Shown piece after piece: positions 17,054 through 25,961 of a stretch of 64,000 bases of DNA. The stretch lies in NCBI RefSeq assembly GCF_014651855.1, contig NZ_BMXR01000015.1, positions 1 through 64,000 of the forward strand, given 5' to 3'. The position numbers were made by a program, and so were the translations under genes. The stretch is from Saccharospirillum salsuginis (GTDB lineage: Bacteria > Pseudomonadota > Gammaproteobacteria > Pseudomonadales > Natronospirillaceae). Every line of letters begins with the position of its first letter. Position 1 is the first letter of the stretch. The notes beneath the pieces are model-generated. The model saw only the letters and a program-made list of their open reading frames with translations, was not told where the DNA came from and searched no databases.

Positions 17054-17085
17054 CCTGTGAGCGCGTGTAATCACTCGCTCACAGG
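17054..17085 (-). terminator. Hairpin after pepQ
   Basis: Perfect 10-bp stem CCTGTGAGCG / CGCTCACAGG with a 12-base loop, 22 bases beyond the pepQ stop. There is no clear T-tract, so it may be Rho-aided or protect the 3' end. Confidence 0.45.
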
Positions 17086-17106
17086 CTGTTATGGCACTCG
17101 ACAGGA

Positions 17107-18417
17107 TCAATGCTGAGCCTTGAAGGCTTCTCGGGTCAGGTTTCTGGCGCCATCGGCACTCACCACCAGGTTGTCTTCGATGCGGATGCCGCCGTAGGGT
17201 TTGAGCCGCTCAATCAATGCCAAATCCAGACCATGATCGGGTTCCCGTTGCATCAGACGGTCCAGCAACATCGGGATGAAGTACAGTCCGGGCTCCATGG
17301 TAATGACCATCGAGGATTCGAGCGTGCGCGTCAGGCGCAGGAAAGGGTTGTCATCGTCGGCCCGGGTTTCGCCTTCCGGGGTTTGCTGATGCCCGCCGAC
17401 ATCATGCACCTGAAGCCCCAGCAGATGCCCCAACCCATGCGGGAAAAAAGCGTGAGGCACGCGCTTGGCCAACTGTTCCTCGACGGGCAGGCGGCACAGA
17501 CCATGGTCGCGCAACAGGCCGGCAACACCGGCCAGCGCCTGGTTCTGCAATTCGGTCATGGTAACACCCGGCTTCACACTGGCGTTCAGTGTTTGCTGCA
17601 GGGCGTCCAGCCCCAACCTCAAGTCCGCGAACAATCCGCCGTCGGTCGTATGGGTGCGGGTGATGTCGCTGGCATAGCCGTTGACCCGGGCGCCGGCGTC
17701 GATCAGCAGGGTGCGGTGTTCGGCGGGTGGCGTAAAACGGCGCCGCTCGTAATGCAGCGTCGCCGCCGCCTCGTTCAATGCAATGATGCCGCTGTAGGGT
17801 TCCTGGCTTTCCAACTGTTCGCTCGCGGCCAGATAATCGCGGTAGATTTCCGCTTCACTGGCACCGCGCAAAAAGGCGTCCCGGGCCGCCTGGTGACCGG
17901 CTACGGCCTTGCGGTTAGCCTGTGCCATGCACTCGATCTCGAAATCGGTTTTGTAGGCGCGGTAATAGCTCAGTTCCGCCTTGAGACCGGCGGGGTCGAT
18001 GTCTACCTGAACGCCCTGCTCCGCCAGCGCCGGGTGCCGGGGCCCGATCCAGGCGATGCGCCCGGTCAGTTTGGGCAGCCAATCGTCCAGACCGGTGGCC
18101 GCTTCAACACTCCAGTACCCCGCCCATTCACCACCGGGGGCTTGGGGTGTTAAGTGCCAGAAGTCGGCTCGAGCCGGCCATAACAACCGGGGTTTGTCGC
18201 CCGGTGTAAAGACGATGAAGGTATCGGGATCGATATCATAAGGCACCCACTGTTGAGCAAAGGGACGCGGGTTATAGGGGTAAGCCCGGTCATCTTCCGC
18301 CACCATCGCCAGACTGCCGCTACTGATGACGACGCAGTCATAGCCATGGGTGTTTAGAGCCTGCTCATAGCGATCGACCAATGCCTTCAGATGAGCAATG
18401 TACATTTCAGTATTCAT
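17107..18417 (-). CDS. pepQ: Xaa-Pro dipeptidase
   Basis: A 436-residue M24B dipeptidase close in length to E. coli PepQ. Metal ligands are in LLIDAGARVNGYASDITRT (two Asp), HGLGHLLGLQVHD (His), VITMEPGLYF (Glu) and GIRIEDN (Glu). It splits dipeptides with C-terminal proline in the cytosol. The gene follows dppF by 45 bases on the same strand, so imported peptides would be cleaved by the product of the same operon. Confidence 0.92.
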   Translation of the reverse strand: MNTEMYIAHLKALVDRYEQALNTHGYDCVVISSGSLAMVAEDDRAYPYNPRPFAQQWVPYDIDPDTFIVFTPGDKPRLLWPARADFWHLTPQAPGGEWAGYWSVEAATGLDDWLPKLTGRIAWIGPRHPALAEQGVQVDIDPAGLKAELSYYRAYKTDFEIECMAQANRKAVAGHQAARDAFLRGASEAEIYRDYLAASEQLESQEPYSGIIALNEAAATLHYERRRFTPPAEHRTLLIDAGARVNGYASDITRTHTTDGGLFADLRLGLDALQQTLNASVKPGVTMTELQNQALAGVAGLLRDHGLCRLPVEEQLAKRVPHAFFPHGLGHLLGLQVHDVGGHQQTPEGETRADDDNPFLRLTRTLESSMVITMEPGLYFIPMLLDRLMQREPDHGLDLALIERLKPYGGIRIEDNLVVSADGARNLTREAFKAQH

Positions 18418-18462
18418 GAAAACCTCTCGGATCGTATGCCATCAGCCGTCAGTGCCAGGCGG

Positions 18463-19185
18463 TCAATGACTGTGACTGAGCAATTCCTGCCCATAGGGGC
18501 TCCGGAACGCCTGCTGTTTTAACTGGTCCACCGTTGCCTCTTCCACCACCCTTCCCTGACGTAATATGGCCAGGCGGTCGCAAAGAAAAGACACGACGGG
18601 CAAATCGTGAGTCACCATAAAATAGGTTAAACCGCGGTCTTCCTGCAGCGCTTTCAACAGGTTCAACACCTCGGCTTGCACCGACACGTCCAGCGCCGAT
18701 GTGGGTTCGTCCAGGAGCAGCACCGGAGGGTCCAGCATCAGAGCCCGGGCGATGGCTACACGCTGGCGTTGCCCACCCGACAATTGATGCGGCAGCCGGA
18801 ATCGAAACTTTCGGGCCAACCCGACCGCGGCCATCGCGTCCTGAACCCGCTGGTCTCTTTGACCGATACCATGGATCGCCAAGGGTTCGGACAATATGGC
18901 ATCGACACTTTTCCGGGGATGCAGTGAGCCATAGGGATCCTGAAAGACCATTTGGCACAATCGGACCAATGCTTTGTCCCTGCCATGTGCCAGTTCGTGC
19001 TCTCCCAGACGAATCCGCCCGGACCAGTTAGACAGTTGTCCGGCCAGAACTTTCAGTATTGTGGACTTGCCCGAACCGCTCTCACCCACCAGGGCAAAAC
19101 TCTGACCGTACTCAACAGAGAGCGTCACATTGTTGACCACGGCGGCATCGCCATACCGAATGGTGACATCTTTCAGATCGATCAT
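18463..19185 (-). CDS. Peptide ABC transporter ATP-binding protein (DppF/OppF-like)
   Basis: A 240-residue ATPase with Walker A GESGSGKST, signature LSGGQRQRVAIARAL and Walker B PVLLLDEPTSALD. It is shorter than typical DppF, lacking most of the C-terminal oligopeptide-transporter extension. The ATG at 19185 gives MIDLKDVTIRYGD; longer frames upstream overlap dppD and are not needed. It powers the DppBC pore with the DppD-like ATPase. Substrate is inferred from pepQ in the operon. Confidence 0.88.
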   Translation of the reverse strand: MIDLKDVTIRYGDAAVVNNVTLSVEYGQSFALVGESGSGKSTILKVLAGQLSNWSGRIRLGEHELAHGRDKALVRLCQMVFQDPYGSLHPRKSVDAILSEPLAIHGIGQRDQRVQDAMAAVGLARKFRFRLPHQLSGGQRQRVAIARALMLDPPVLLLDEPTSALDVSVQAEVLNLLKALQEDRGLTYFMVTHDLPVVSFLCDRLAILRQGRVVEEATVDQLKQQAFRSPYGQELLSHSH

Positions 19186-19186
19186 G

Positions 19187-20017
19187 TTACACACTCCCCA
19201 GTTGAATACGATCCAGGATGGGCAATCGGTTCCGGTGCTCATTCAATACGGGTACCGACGCCAACAGGCCCTGTGTATAGGGGTGCGTTGCCTGATGCAA
19301 TTGCCCGGCTTCACAAGTCTCCACGATACGCCCCTTGAACATCACCAAAATACGATCGCAATAACGTGAAACAAGGTTCAGATCGTGGCTGATTAAAATA
19401 AGGCCCATGCCTTTGTATCGAATCAGGTCGTCCATGATGTCCAGAACCTGAGACTGAACGGATACGTCCAGCGCCGACGTAGGTTCATCGGCTATCATCA
19501 AATCCGGCTCCAAAATCACCATCATGGCGATCATGACACGCTGACCCATACCCCCGGACACTTCATGAGGGTATTGCCGGTAGACGCGCTCGGGATCATC
19601 GATACGTACCGAACGAAGCGCCTTCAGTACCGACTCACGACGCTGCTTTCTGTTCTGCCGACCGTGGAACTCAAGCACTTCGCTCATCTGATGCCCAATC
19701 GTCATAACAGGATTCAGTGAAAACTTCGGATCCTGCATGACCATCGACAACCGCGCACCTCGCAATCGTCGCATGGCTTTATCGGGAAGCGTTTGCAGAT
19801 CCTGGCCATCGAACACCATCCGATCCGCGGTGACCCGACCGGGTGGTGCGATCAGTCGCATCAAGGCGCGTCCGGTCATCGACTTGCCGGACCCGCTCTC
19901 GCCGACGATCCCGAGGCGTTCACGACCGAGATCGAAACTGATGCCCTTTACAACCTCAACCGGCCCCTGGTGACTGGGAAACTCGACGCGCAGATTTTCA
20001 ACACTCAACAAACTCAT
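19187..20017 (-). CDS. Peptide ABC transporter ATP-binding protein (DppD/OppD-like)
   Basis: A 276-residue ATPase: Walker A GESGSGKSM (the last residue is Met instead of Thr, as in some family members), a signature region SGGMGQRVMIAMM, Walker B PDLMIADEPTSALD, and a C-terminal HPYTQGLL segment typical of the oligopeptide-transporter ATPases. The ATG at 20017 lies just after the dppC stop. Works with the DppF-like ATPase and the two permeases. Confidence 0.88.
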   Translation of the reverse strand: MSLLSVENLRVEFPSHQGPVEVVKGISFDLGRERLGIVGESGSGKSMTGRALMRLIAPPGRVTADRMVFDGQDLQTLPDKAMRRLRGARLSMVMQDPKFSLNPVMTIGHQMSEVLEFHGRQNRKQRRESVLKALRSVRIDDPERVYRQYPHEVSGGMGQRVMIAMMVILEPDLMIADEPTSALDVSVQSQVLDIMDDLIRYKGMGLILISHDLNLVSRYCDRILVMFKGRIVETCEAGQLHQATHPYTQGLLASVPVLNEHRNRLPILDRIQLGSV

Positions 20018-20019
20018 GA

Positions 20020-20916
20020 TCAGGTCCTGTTCCGGGGATCGAGTACATCGCGTAAGCCATCGCCAAACAGACAGAAGCCGAGGCTGACCACAACAATGGC
20101 GAAACCGGGCATGGTGGCGACCCACCATTGATCCAGAATGAAGGCCCGCCCGCTGGAAATCATCGCGCCCCACTCGGGCATTGGCGGTTGCGCCCCCAAC
20201 CCCAGAAAACCGAGGCCGGCCGCGGTCAAAATGATGCCGGCCATGTCAAGCGTCACACGTACAATCGTCGATGACAGACACAGGGGCATCACGTGGCGGA
20301 CAATGATGCGAGCGTGCGATGCCCCTTGCATGCGAATCGCCGACATAAACTCCGCATTGCGAAAGGTCAGGGTTTCCGCCCGGGCAATGCGGGCATAAAC
20401 AGGCCAGGCGGTAATCGCGATGGCGATCACCGCGTTCTCGATGCCCGGCCCAAGAGCGGCGACAAAGGCCAGGGCCATGATCAGCCGGGGCATGGACAGA
20501 AAGATATCGGTTAACCCCATCAGAACGCGATCCACCCAGCCGCCGAAATAGCCGGCCATGGTGCCGATCAGCAGCCCCAATGGCGCGGAAATCACGGCCA
20601 CCAGCAGTACGATGTACAAAGTGATGCGAGAACCGTGAATAATGCGCGACATAATATCCCGCCCCAATTCATCGGTTCCCATCCAATGTGCGGCCGAAGG
20701 CGGGAGCAGGCGCGCCGACAGGTCGCTTTCAATCGGCGAATAGGGTGCGATCCAGGGAGCGAAGGCCGCCACTAGCAGAAGCCCCAGAATAATAACCAGT
20801 CCCACCAGTGCCAACGGGTTAGCGAACAGCGCCCGCGATGTCCGATACGCCTGCCCCAAACCGGCCTGCCAACGGGTTTCGGGCGCGTCACTCATCAACC
20901 AGTTAACCGTCATCAT
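20020..20916 (-). CDS. Peptide ABC transporter permease (DppC-like)
   Basis: A 298-residue inner-membrane permease with about six membrane segments. The N-terminal NPLALVGLVIILGLLLVAAFAPWIAPYSP and the GTDELGRDIMSRIIHGSR motif are diagnostic for the DppC/OppC group. Its first codons overlap the end of dppB by four bases. Confidence 0.9.
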   Translation of the reverse strand: MMTVNWLMSDAPETRWQAGLGQAYRTSRALFANPLALVGLVIILGLLLVAAFAPWIAPYSPIESDLSARLLPPSAAHWMGTDELGRDIMSRIIHGSRITLYIVLLVAVISAPLGLLIGTMAGYFGGWVDRVLMGLTDIFLSMPRLIMALAFVAALGPGIENAVIAIAITAWPVYARIARAETLTFRNAEFMSAIRMQGASHARIIVRHVMPLCLSSTIVRVTLDMAGIILTAAGLGFLGLGAQPPMPEWGAMISSGRAFILDQWWVATMPGFAIVVVSLGFCLFGDGLRDVLDPRNRT

Positions 20917-21968
20917 GCGCGAGCCCTCGGATCCAGTATGCGATACAACAAATCGGACAGGCGGTTGATGCCGATGAACACAGCACCGATAACCAGGGTC
21001 GCGCCCAGCACCGCATTCATGTCCGCGTTCAGCAGGGCATTGGTCAGATAGTTACCAATCCCCGGCCAGGAAAACACCGTCTCGATCATCACCGACCCTT
21101 CCAGCAGTTGAGCGAAGGACAGCCCGATCACGGTGACCAACTGAATGCGGATCGCCCGAAAGGCATGACGCCAAATCACTACCCGTTCCGGTGCACCTTT
21201 GACTCGGGCGGTGACGATGTATTCCTGGCTCAACTGATCCAGCATGAACGAGCGGGTCATCCGAGCAATGTAGGCCAGACTGAAGAACCCGAGAATAAAC
21301 GCCGGCAACACAATATGTGAAACAGCGCTGCGAAAGACGCCCCACTCACCGGCCAGGGCACTGTCGAGCAACAACAAGCCCGTTTTGGGTTTGACCAGGC
21401 CCTCCATGAAGATATCGAGCCGTCCCGGGCCGCCGACCCAATGAAGATGGGCGTAAAACAACGCCAGCCCCACCAACCCTAGCCAGAATGCGGGGATCGC
21501 ATAACCGGCCAATCCGATCACGCGAATGACCTGATCCACCCAACGGCCTTGATTGGCCGCCGCCACAACGCCGGCGGGGACACCGATGAACACACCGATC
21601 AGAATGCCCAGAGTCGCCATCTCCAACGTGGCGGGGAATACACGTCCCAGCTCTTCAATGACCGGTCGTTGACTGCTGACGGCCATGCCCAGATCGCCCT
21701 GCAGCACCGAACCGACGTAGTGAATGAATTGAAGCCAAAGCGGATCGTTTAGTCCCATCTCCAGCTTGACGGCGTCGTACACCTCCTGCGGTGCACGGTC
21801 TCCCACAACCGCCAGCACCGGGTCGATGGGCACTACCCGCCCAATAACGAAGGTGATCAACAACAACCCCAGAAACGTCAGCGACAAAGTAGCCAGAAAA
21901 CCGGCTCCCGTCTTCAACCACCGCAAAGACGGCGGTACAGGCCGGGCCGACAGGCGAACGGCAGTCAT
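20913..21968 (-). CDS. Peptide ABC transporter permease (DppB-like)
   Basis: A 351-residue inner-membrane permease; the C-terminal half has the EYIVTARVKGAPERVVIWRHAFRAI coupling loop and FSWPGIGNYLTNALLNAD of DppB/OppB. The N-terminal cytosolic part is slightly longer than usual. It is the first gene of dppBCDF-pepQ and is divergent from the XRE-cupin regulator at 22058; the 89-base AT-rich gap holds promoters for both. Confidence 0.9.
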   Translation of the reverse strand: MTAVRLSARPVPPSLRWLKTGAGFLATLSLTFLGLLLITFVIGRVVPIDPVLAVVGDRAPQEVYDAVKLEMGLNDPLWLQFIHYVGSVLQGDLGMAVSSQRPVIEELGRVFPATLEMATLGILIGVFIGVPAGVVAAANQGRWVDQVIRVIGLAGYAIPAFWLGLVGLALFYAHLHWVGGPGRLDIFMEGLVKPKTGLLLLDSALAGEWGVFRSAVSHIVLPAFILGFFSLAYIARMTRSFMLDQLSQEYIVTARVKGAPERVVIWRHAFRAIRIQLVTVIGLSFAQLLEGSVMIETVFSWPGIGNYLTNALLNADMNAVLGATLVIGAVFIGINRLSDLLYRILDPRARA

Positions 21969-21998
21969 ATAAAACCTTTATTGTTATGAAAAAGTTTT

Positions 21999-22030
21999 TT
22001 GACTTAACTAAATTTTTTTACTAATGTCAA
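21999..22030. promoter_or_regulatory. Divergent promoter/operator region of the peptide system
   Basis: TTGACT (from 21999) and TAATGT separated by 17 bp form a sigma70-like promoter reading toward the XRE-cupin gene. TTGAC at 21999-22003 and GTCAA at 22026-22030 also make an inverted repeat around the promoter, a plausible regulator site controlling both directions. Confidence 0.45.
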
Positions 22031-22057
22031 ATTACTTTCACAGCCAAGAGATCACCG

Positions 22058-22654
22058 ATGAACCCTCAACTCTCTGACTCCGAAGCCGGAACTACCTTGC
22101 TCAGCGGTTCGCGAATCCGTGAACTCAGGCGCCGGGCTGGCATGACTTTGCAAGCCCTCAGTGACCAGGCTGGTATCTCGGTTGGCTTTCTCAGTCAGGT
22201 GGAGCGGGGCAAAGGCACGCCGTCACTGGGTACCCTTGCCCAGTTGGCCGCGGCGCTCGGTGTCAGCATCGAGTATTTCATCTCCACGCCCAAAGCGACG
22301 GACAGCATCACCCGGTCCGATGAACGGCCGCGATTTGCCGTGGCCGACTCCTCGTTGCAGTACGAGCGGATTTCCACCGACCTCCCCGGCGGCCAGTTGA
22401 CCTCGCTGATCATTCATATTCCGGTGGGTTACGAGTCCGAGCTGACCAGCCACCCCGGCGAGGAACTGATTCTGATGCTGGAAGGCGCGGTCAAGCAGAC
22501 ATTGGGTGACAGCACCTTCACGCTGCACGCCGGTGACTCACTGCACTTTATGGGCGACACACCGCACCAGTTCGCGAACATCGGCGATGTTCCGGTGAAA
22601 ATGCTGTGGACAGGCACATCCCCTCGTTTGAAGGGCCCTCAGCCGTCCCGTTGA
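22058..22654 (+). CDS. XRE-cupin regulator of the peptide transport genes
   Basis: A 198-residue protein with an XRE helix-turn-helix (about residues 18-75; MTLQALSDQAGISVGFLSQVERGKGTPS, split here as MTLQALSDQAGI and GFLSQVERGKGTPS) and a C-terminal cupin domain with HPGEELILMLEG. This architecture usually senses a small metabolite. It is followed by dppA 45 bases later and divergent from dppBCDF, so it probably controls the whole uptake system. Confidence 0.85.
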   Translation: MNPQLSDSEAGTTLLSGSRIRELRRRAGMTLQALSDQAGISVGFLSQVERGKGTPSLGTLAQLAAALGVSIEYFISTPKATDSITRSDERPRFAVADSSLQYERISTDLPGGQLTSLIIHIPVGYESELTSHPGEELILMLEGAVKQTLGDSTFTLHAGDSLHFMGDTPHQFANIGDVPVKMLWTGTSPRLKGPQPSR

Positions 22655-22698
22655 ACACGGGGCCGATTATTGACCAATACTGTTGGAGAATCAGAACA

Positions 22699-24291
22699 AT
22701 GAATAACCGACTGAAGGCTGCGGTGTCAGCCCTCGTATTGTCGTTGCCAGGCGTATCCGCCTGGGCCGCGACACCGGATGACACCCTGGTCGTCGCTCAG
22801 AACATCGACGACATCGTTAGCATCGACCCGGCTCAGGCCTATGAGTTTTCCTCGGGAGAATTCGTCGCCAACACCTACGATCAATTGGTGCAATACGACG
22901 CAGAGGACACCACCACCCTGGCCCCCGGACTGGCCACCAAGTGGACGGTGAATGCCGAAGATCGGGAAATCGTATTCTCATTGCGCGACGACGTGCGGTT
23001 CCATTCCGGCAACACCTTCGACCCGGAGGATGTCGTCTACTCGTTCAAGCGCGTCATCGAACTCAACAAGGCGCCCGCCTTTATCCTGACCCAGTTGGGC
23101 TGGACCTCAGACAACATCGAGGACATGGTGACTGCGGGTGACGATTCCGTCACCGTCCGGTATGAAGGGGACTTCGCACCGTCTTTCGTACTCAACGTGC
23201 TGGCGTCCAGACCGGCGTCGATCGTGGACGCTGAACTGGTTGCCTCACATGCCTCCGATGGGGACATGGGCAACGCCTGGCTCAACAGAAATTCCGCCGG
23301 AACCGGTCCGTTCAAATTGCGCACCTACCGTCCGGCCGAATTGCTGATCATGGATGCCAACGATGACTATTTCGGCGGTACCCCGGAGATCAATGGCGTC
23401 ATCATTCGTCACGTCGCCGAAGCGGCCACGCAACGGTTGTTACTGGAAGCGGGCGATGTCGACATCGCCATGAACCTGACCCCGGATCAGGTCAAGGGGT
23501 TGTCCGGCAACAACGACGTGTCGGTTAAAACCTACCCTCAGGCCGCTGTACACTTCCTGTCGTTTAACCAGAAAGATTCCCGCCTGACGTCCGAAGCTCT
23601 GTGGGAAGCCGCGCGCTACCTGGTGGATTACAACGGCATGGTCGACTCTTTCCTGAACGGACAAATGGAAGTCCATCAATCGTTCTGGCCAGCCGGTTTC
23701 CCGGGCGCGGTCACCGAGACGCCATATGAGTATAATCCGGACAAAGCGCGTGCCATCCTGGAAGACGCCGGTGTGGACCTGCCGATCACTGTCACGCTCG
23801 ATGTGATCAACTCGGCACCGTTTACCGATATGGCTCAGGCCCTGCAGGCGACGTTCGCACCGGTCGGTATCAACTTCGAGATTCTTCCCGGTACCGGCGC
23901 TCAGGTCATTACCAAGTACCGGGCCCGTACTCATGAAGCCATGTTGCTGTATTGGGGACCGGATTTCATGGACCCGCACTCAAACGCCAAGGCGTTTTCC
24001 TACAACTCGGATAACTCAGACGACAACTACCAGAGCACAACCACCTGGCGCAATGCCTGGCAGCCGTCCGATGAGATGAACCGCATGACCATGGCGGCTC
24101 TGACGGAACAAGACAACGAACAGCGCATGGTCATGTACCGGGAACTGCAGCGCGGCGTACAAGGTGATTCGCCGATCGTCATCATGTTCCAGGCGACCAA
24201 GCAAGTCGCGATGCATGACGCGGTGGACGGCTTTGTGAACGGCGCCATTTCAGACTACGTGTATTACCGATTAGTCGACAAGAACGAATAG
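22699..24291 (+). CDS. Peptide ABC transporter substrate-binding protein (DppA-like)
   Basis: A 530-residue SBP family 5 protein with a signal peptide (about 1-24, ending AWA). Typical segments are PALATKW-like APGLATKWTV, FSLRDDVRFHSG, PEDVVYSFKR and GTGPFKL. No lipobox cysteine, so it is a soluble periplasmic protein. It delivers peptides (or similar amino compounds) to the DppBCDF complex encoded divergently. A strong terminator follows at 24303. Confidence 0.9.
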   Translation: MNNRLKAAVSALVLSLPGVSAWAATPDDTLVVAQNIDDIVSIDPAQAYEFSSGEFVANTYDQLVQYDAEDTTTLAPGLATKWTVNAEDREIVFSLRDDVRFHSGNTFDPEDVVYSFKRVIELNKAPAFILTQLGWTSDNIEDMVTAGDDSVTVRYEGDFAPSFVLNVLASRPASIVDAELVASHASDGDMGNAWLNRNSAGTGPFKLRTYRPAELLIMDANDDYFGGTPEINGVIIRHVAEAATQRLLLEAGDVDIAMNLTPDQVKGLSGNNDVSVKTYPQAAVHFLSFNQKDSRLTSEALWEAARYLVDYNGMVDSFLNGQMEVHQSFWPAGFPGAVTETPYEYNPDKARAILEDAGVDLPITVTLDVINSAPFTDMAQALQATFAPVGINFEILPGTGAQVITKYRARTHEAMLLYWGPDFMDPHSNAKAFSYNSDNSDDNYQSTTTWRNAWQPSDEMNRMTMAALTEQDNEQRMVMYRELQRGVQGDSPIVIMFQATKQVAMHDAVDGFVNGAISDYVYYRLVDKNE

Positions 24292-24302
24292 CTCAACCCT
24301 TT

Positions 24303-24325
24303 GGGGCCACCGGCCCCTTTTTTTT
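24303..24325 (+). terminator. Rho-independent terminator after the SBP gene
   Basis: GGGGCC-ACC-GGCCCC followed by eight T. It lies 11 bases after the SBP stop and 15 bases before the GAF gene start. Confidence 0.9.
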
Positions 24326-24340
24326 CACTCAGGAAATCGA

Positions 24341-24793
24341 ATGACCGCACCTTCCATATATTCCGACATCCACCACGCGGCGGACGCCAAAATGGGGATT
24401 CGACTGTTCACCGTTATGGTTCTGGATCACACCAATAATCAGGCGCAACGCGTCTATACATCCCACCCCGACGCTTACCCGGTCACTGGGTCCAAACCGA
24501 TGCTGACCAACCGCTGGAGCCGGCACGTACTGGACGAGCAAAAACCTTTTGTCGCCAACCGTACCGAGGAGTTCGCCGATGTGTTTGGCGACCACGCTGT
24601 CATCAATGCGCTTGGGTGCGCATCGGTTGTGAACGTTCCGGTGATTGATCGACAGCGGGTCGTGGGAACGGTCAATTTTCTGGATCGGGCCAAACACTTC
24701 TCTCCGGGTCGGGTCGCCCAGTTGATCGCTCTGGTGGAGCGGCATACGCCCAAACTGGTTGAGGTCATGCAAGAACCCGTCGCCCTTCCCTAA
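24341..24793 (+). CDS. Small GAF-domain protein
   Basis: A 150-residue single GAF domain (TVMVLDHTNNQAQRVYTSHPDAYPV, given here in part: the segment from residue 24; then VVNVPVIDRQRVVGTVNFLD). No output domain is present, so it likely binds a small ligand or is an enzyme of the fRMsr-like type, but the catalytic cysteines of free-methionine-R-sulfoxide reductase are not evident. Its stop overlaps the stop of the convergent SnoaL-like gene by four bases. Its function is unknown. Confidence 0.75.
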   Translation: MTAPSIYSDIHHAADAKMGIRLFTVMVLDHTNNQAQRVYTSHPDAYPVTGSKPMLTNRWSRHVLDEQKPFVANRTEEFADVFGDHAVINALGCASVVNVPVIDRQRVVGTVNFLDRAKHFSPGRVAQLIALVERHTPKLVEVMQEPVALP

Positions 24794-25803
24794 TCGTCAA
24801 ACGGCTGCAACCCGCGCGCTTTGTTAAATTCTTTCAACCGATGAAACACATCCACACCCAGTTGGTGATAGACGTGCAACAGGTCGATCAGCACCCAGTT
24901 CTCACGGATGAGGCCGTTTTCGCAGCGCCAGAAGTCCAGGCTGCGCATGGTGATCTCCTGATTGTTCGGAACGATACCCATCCAACCGTCCTGACTGATG
25001 GTCATGCTCATGCCAGGCCAGGCGGTGAATCCCACGAAGTCGCCGTCGGCGAACAGATGACCGTTGTCCGGGTTGCCGTCGCGGTTGGGCATCGCGTTCA
25101 GGAATGGAATCTGGTGCCAGTTGCGAAAACCGCGCAACCCCCGGCCTGTGCCGATGCCGCTCGGGCCGTACCAGCTGCAGCGTGGGTGCCAGTAGTCTTC
25201 CAGTCGCATGGCTCTGGCACCGCCTTCGGCGAAGTTTCCCAACGATTGGAGCATGTTTTCGACCCGTTCGAGGCTCGCCTTCGACCGCGCATCGTCGCGT
25301 GAGTCGGGTACGAAACCGTTTTGTGGCGCGGGACCGGGAACATGCCACTCGCGACCGAGACTTGGCGCCATGGGCCAGGCATCGGCCTGCATCATCAGTT
25401 CCGGGATATCCCAGATCGCCTGCATCTCGACGATCCGCCCGTCGTCGAAACGGAAAAATTCATGGAAGCGCAGCGATACCTGGCGTCGGGTCGGCGGGAT
25501 ATCCAGCCAGGGGTGATCGAAGTTGCCGGTGTAATAACCGCAGCACCCGACCCATTGGCCACCGTTCTGGCTCGGCCCTTCCATGACGATGGTGTCGCGG
25601 CATTCGAGATCCGGAATGGCTTCGAACAGAGGCATCAGAGCCCGGTCGAAGAAGGCGGCCGTGTCGGGGAGAGTTTCGAAGGGGTGGCACAGTTGGAGTA
25701 AGGCGTCCGGGTGGAAGAGATCATTGATCGCTTCGCGGACGGTCTCGGGGTCGAAGTTGTAGAGGGCCTGTCGGTAGGGTTGGATTCGGGTTTTGTTGGA
25801 CAT
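24790..25803 (-). CDS. Two-domain SnoaL-like (NTF2-fold) protein, island copy 1
   Basis: A 337-residue protein made of two NTF2-fold, SnoaL-like halves (about 1-160 and 180-320). No signal peptide. Motifs WYGPSGIGTG, HQIPFLNAMP and ENWVLIDLLHVYHQLGVDVF recur in the gene at 37690-38700 at the other end of the island. SnoaL relatives are cyclases, hydrolases, isomerases or dehydratases acting on small polyketide- or sugar-like molecules; the reaction here is unknown. It is the last gene of the minus-strand set and is separated from the RraA-like gene by a family B palindrome. Confidence 0.75.
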   Translation of the reverse strand: MSNKTRIQPYRQALYNFDPETVREAINDLFHPDALLQLCHPFETLPDTAAFFDRALMPLFEAIPDLECRDTIVMEGPSQNGGQWVGCCGYYTGNFDHPWLDIPPTRRQVSLRFHEFFRFDDGRIVEMQAIWDIPELMMQADAWPMAPSLGREWHVPGPAPQNGFVPDSRDDARSKASLERVENMLQSLGNFAEGGARAMRLEDYWHPRCSWYGPSGIGTGRGLRGFRNWHQIPFLNAMPNRDGNPDNGHLFADGDFVGFTAWPGMSMTISQDGWMGIVPNNQEITMRSLDFWRCENGLIRENWVLIDLLHVYHQLGVDVFHRLKEFNKARGLQPFDD

Positions 25804-25828
25804 GTGACTCCTCTCTGTAGCGTATGTG

Positions 25829-25948
25829 GTAGGGCCGAAGAGGCTTTGCCGACATCGGCCATGTGGACGAAGCCCACCGTGGTGGCATTGGTTGGTCGGG
25901 GCACCGTGTTCGAAACGGCCCATATCGGCGTTGCCTCTTCGGCCCTAC
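25829..25948. repeat. Family B palindromic repeat, copy 2
   Basis: Perfect 16-bp inverted repeat GTAGGGCCGAAGAGGC (25829-25844) with its complement at 25933-25948, and an inner stem GCCGACATCGGCC / GGCCCATATCGGC. It lies between the RraA-like and SnoaL-like genes. Confidence 0.8.
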
Positions 25949-25961
25949 GAAGGTTCTATGG

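Larger units (their letters stand above)
16735..17106. other. Gap between EF-hand gene and pepQ
   Basis: A 372-base gap without a credible gene. It contains an inverted repeat GTGTCGAC-AAAC-GTCGACAC (16963-16982), a second GTGTCGACAA at 17029-17038, and a hairpin after pepQ (17054-17085). Confidence 0.5.
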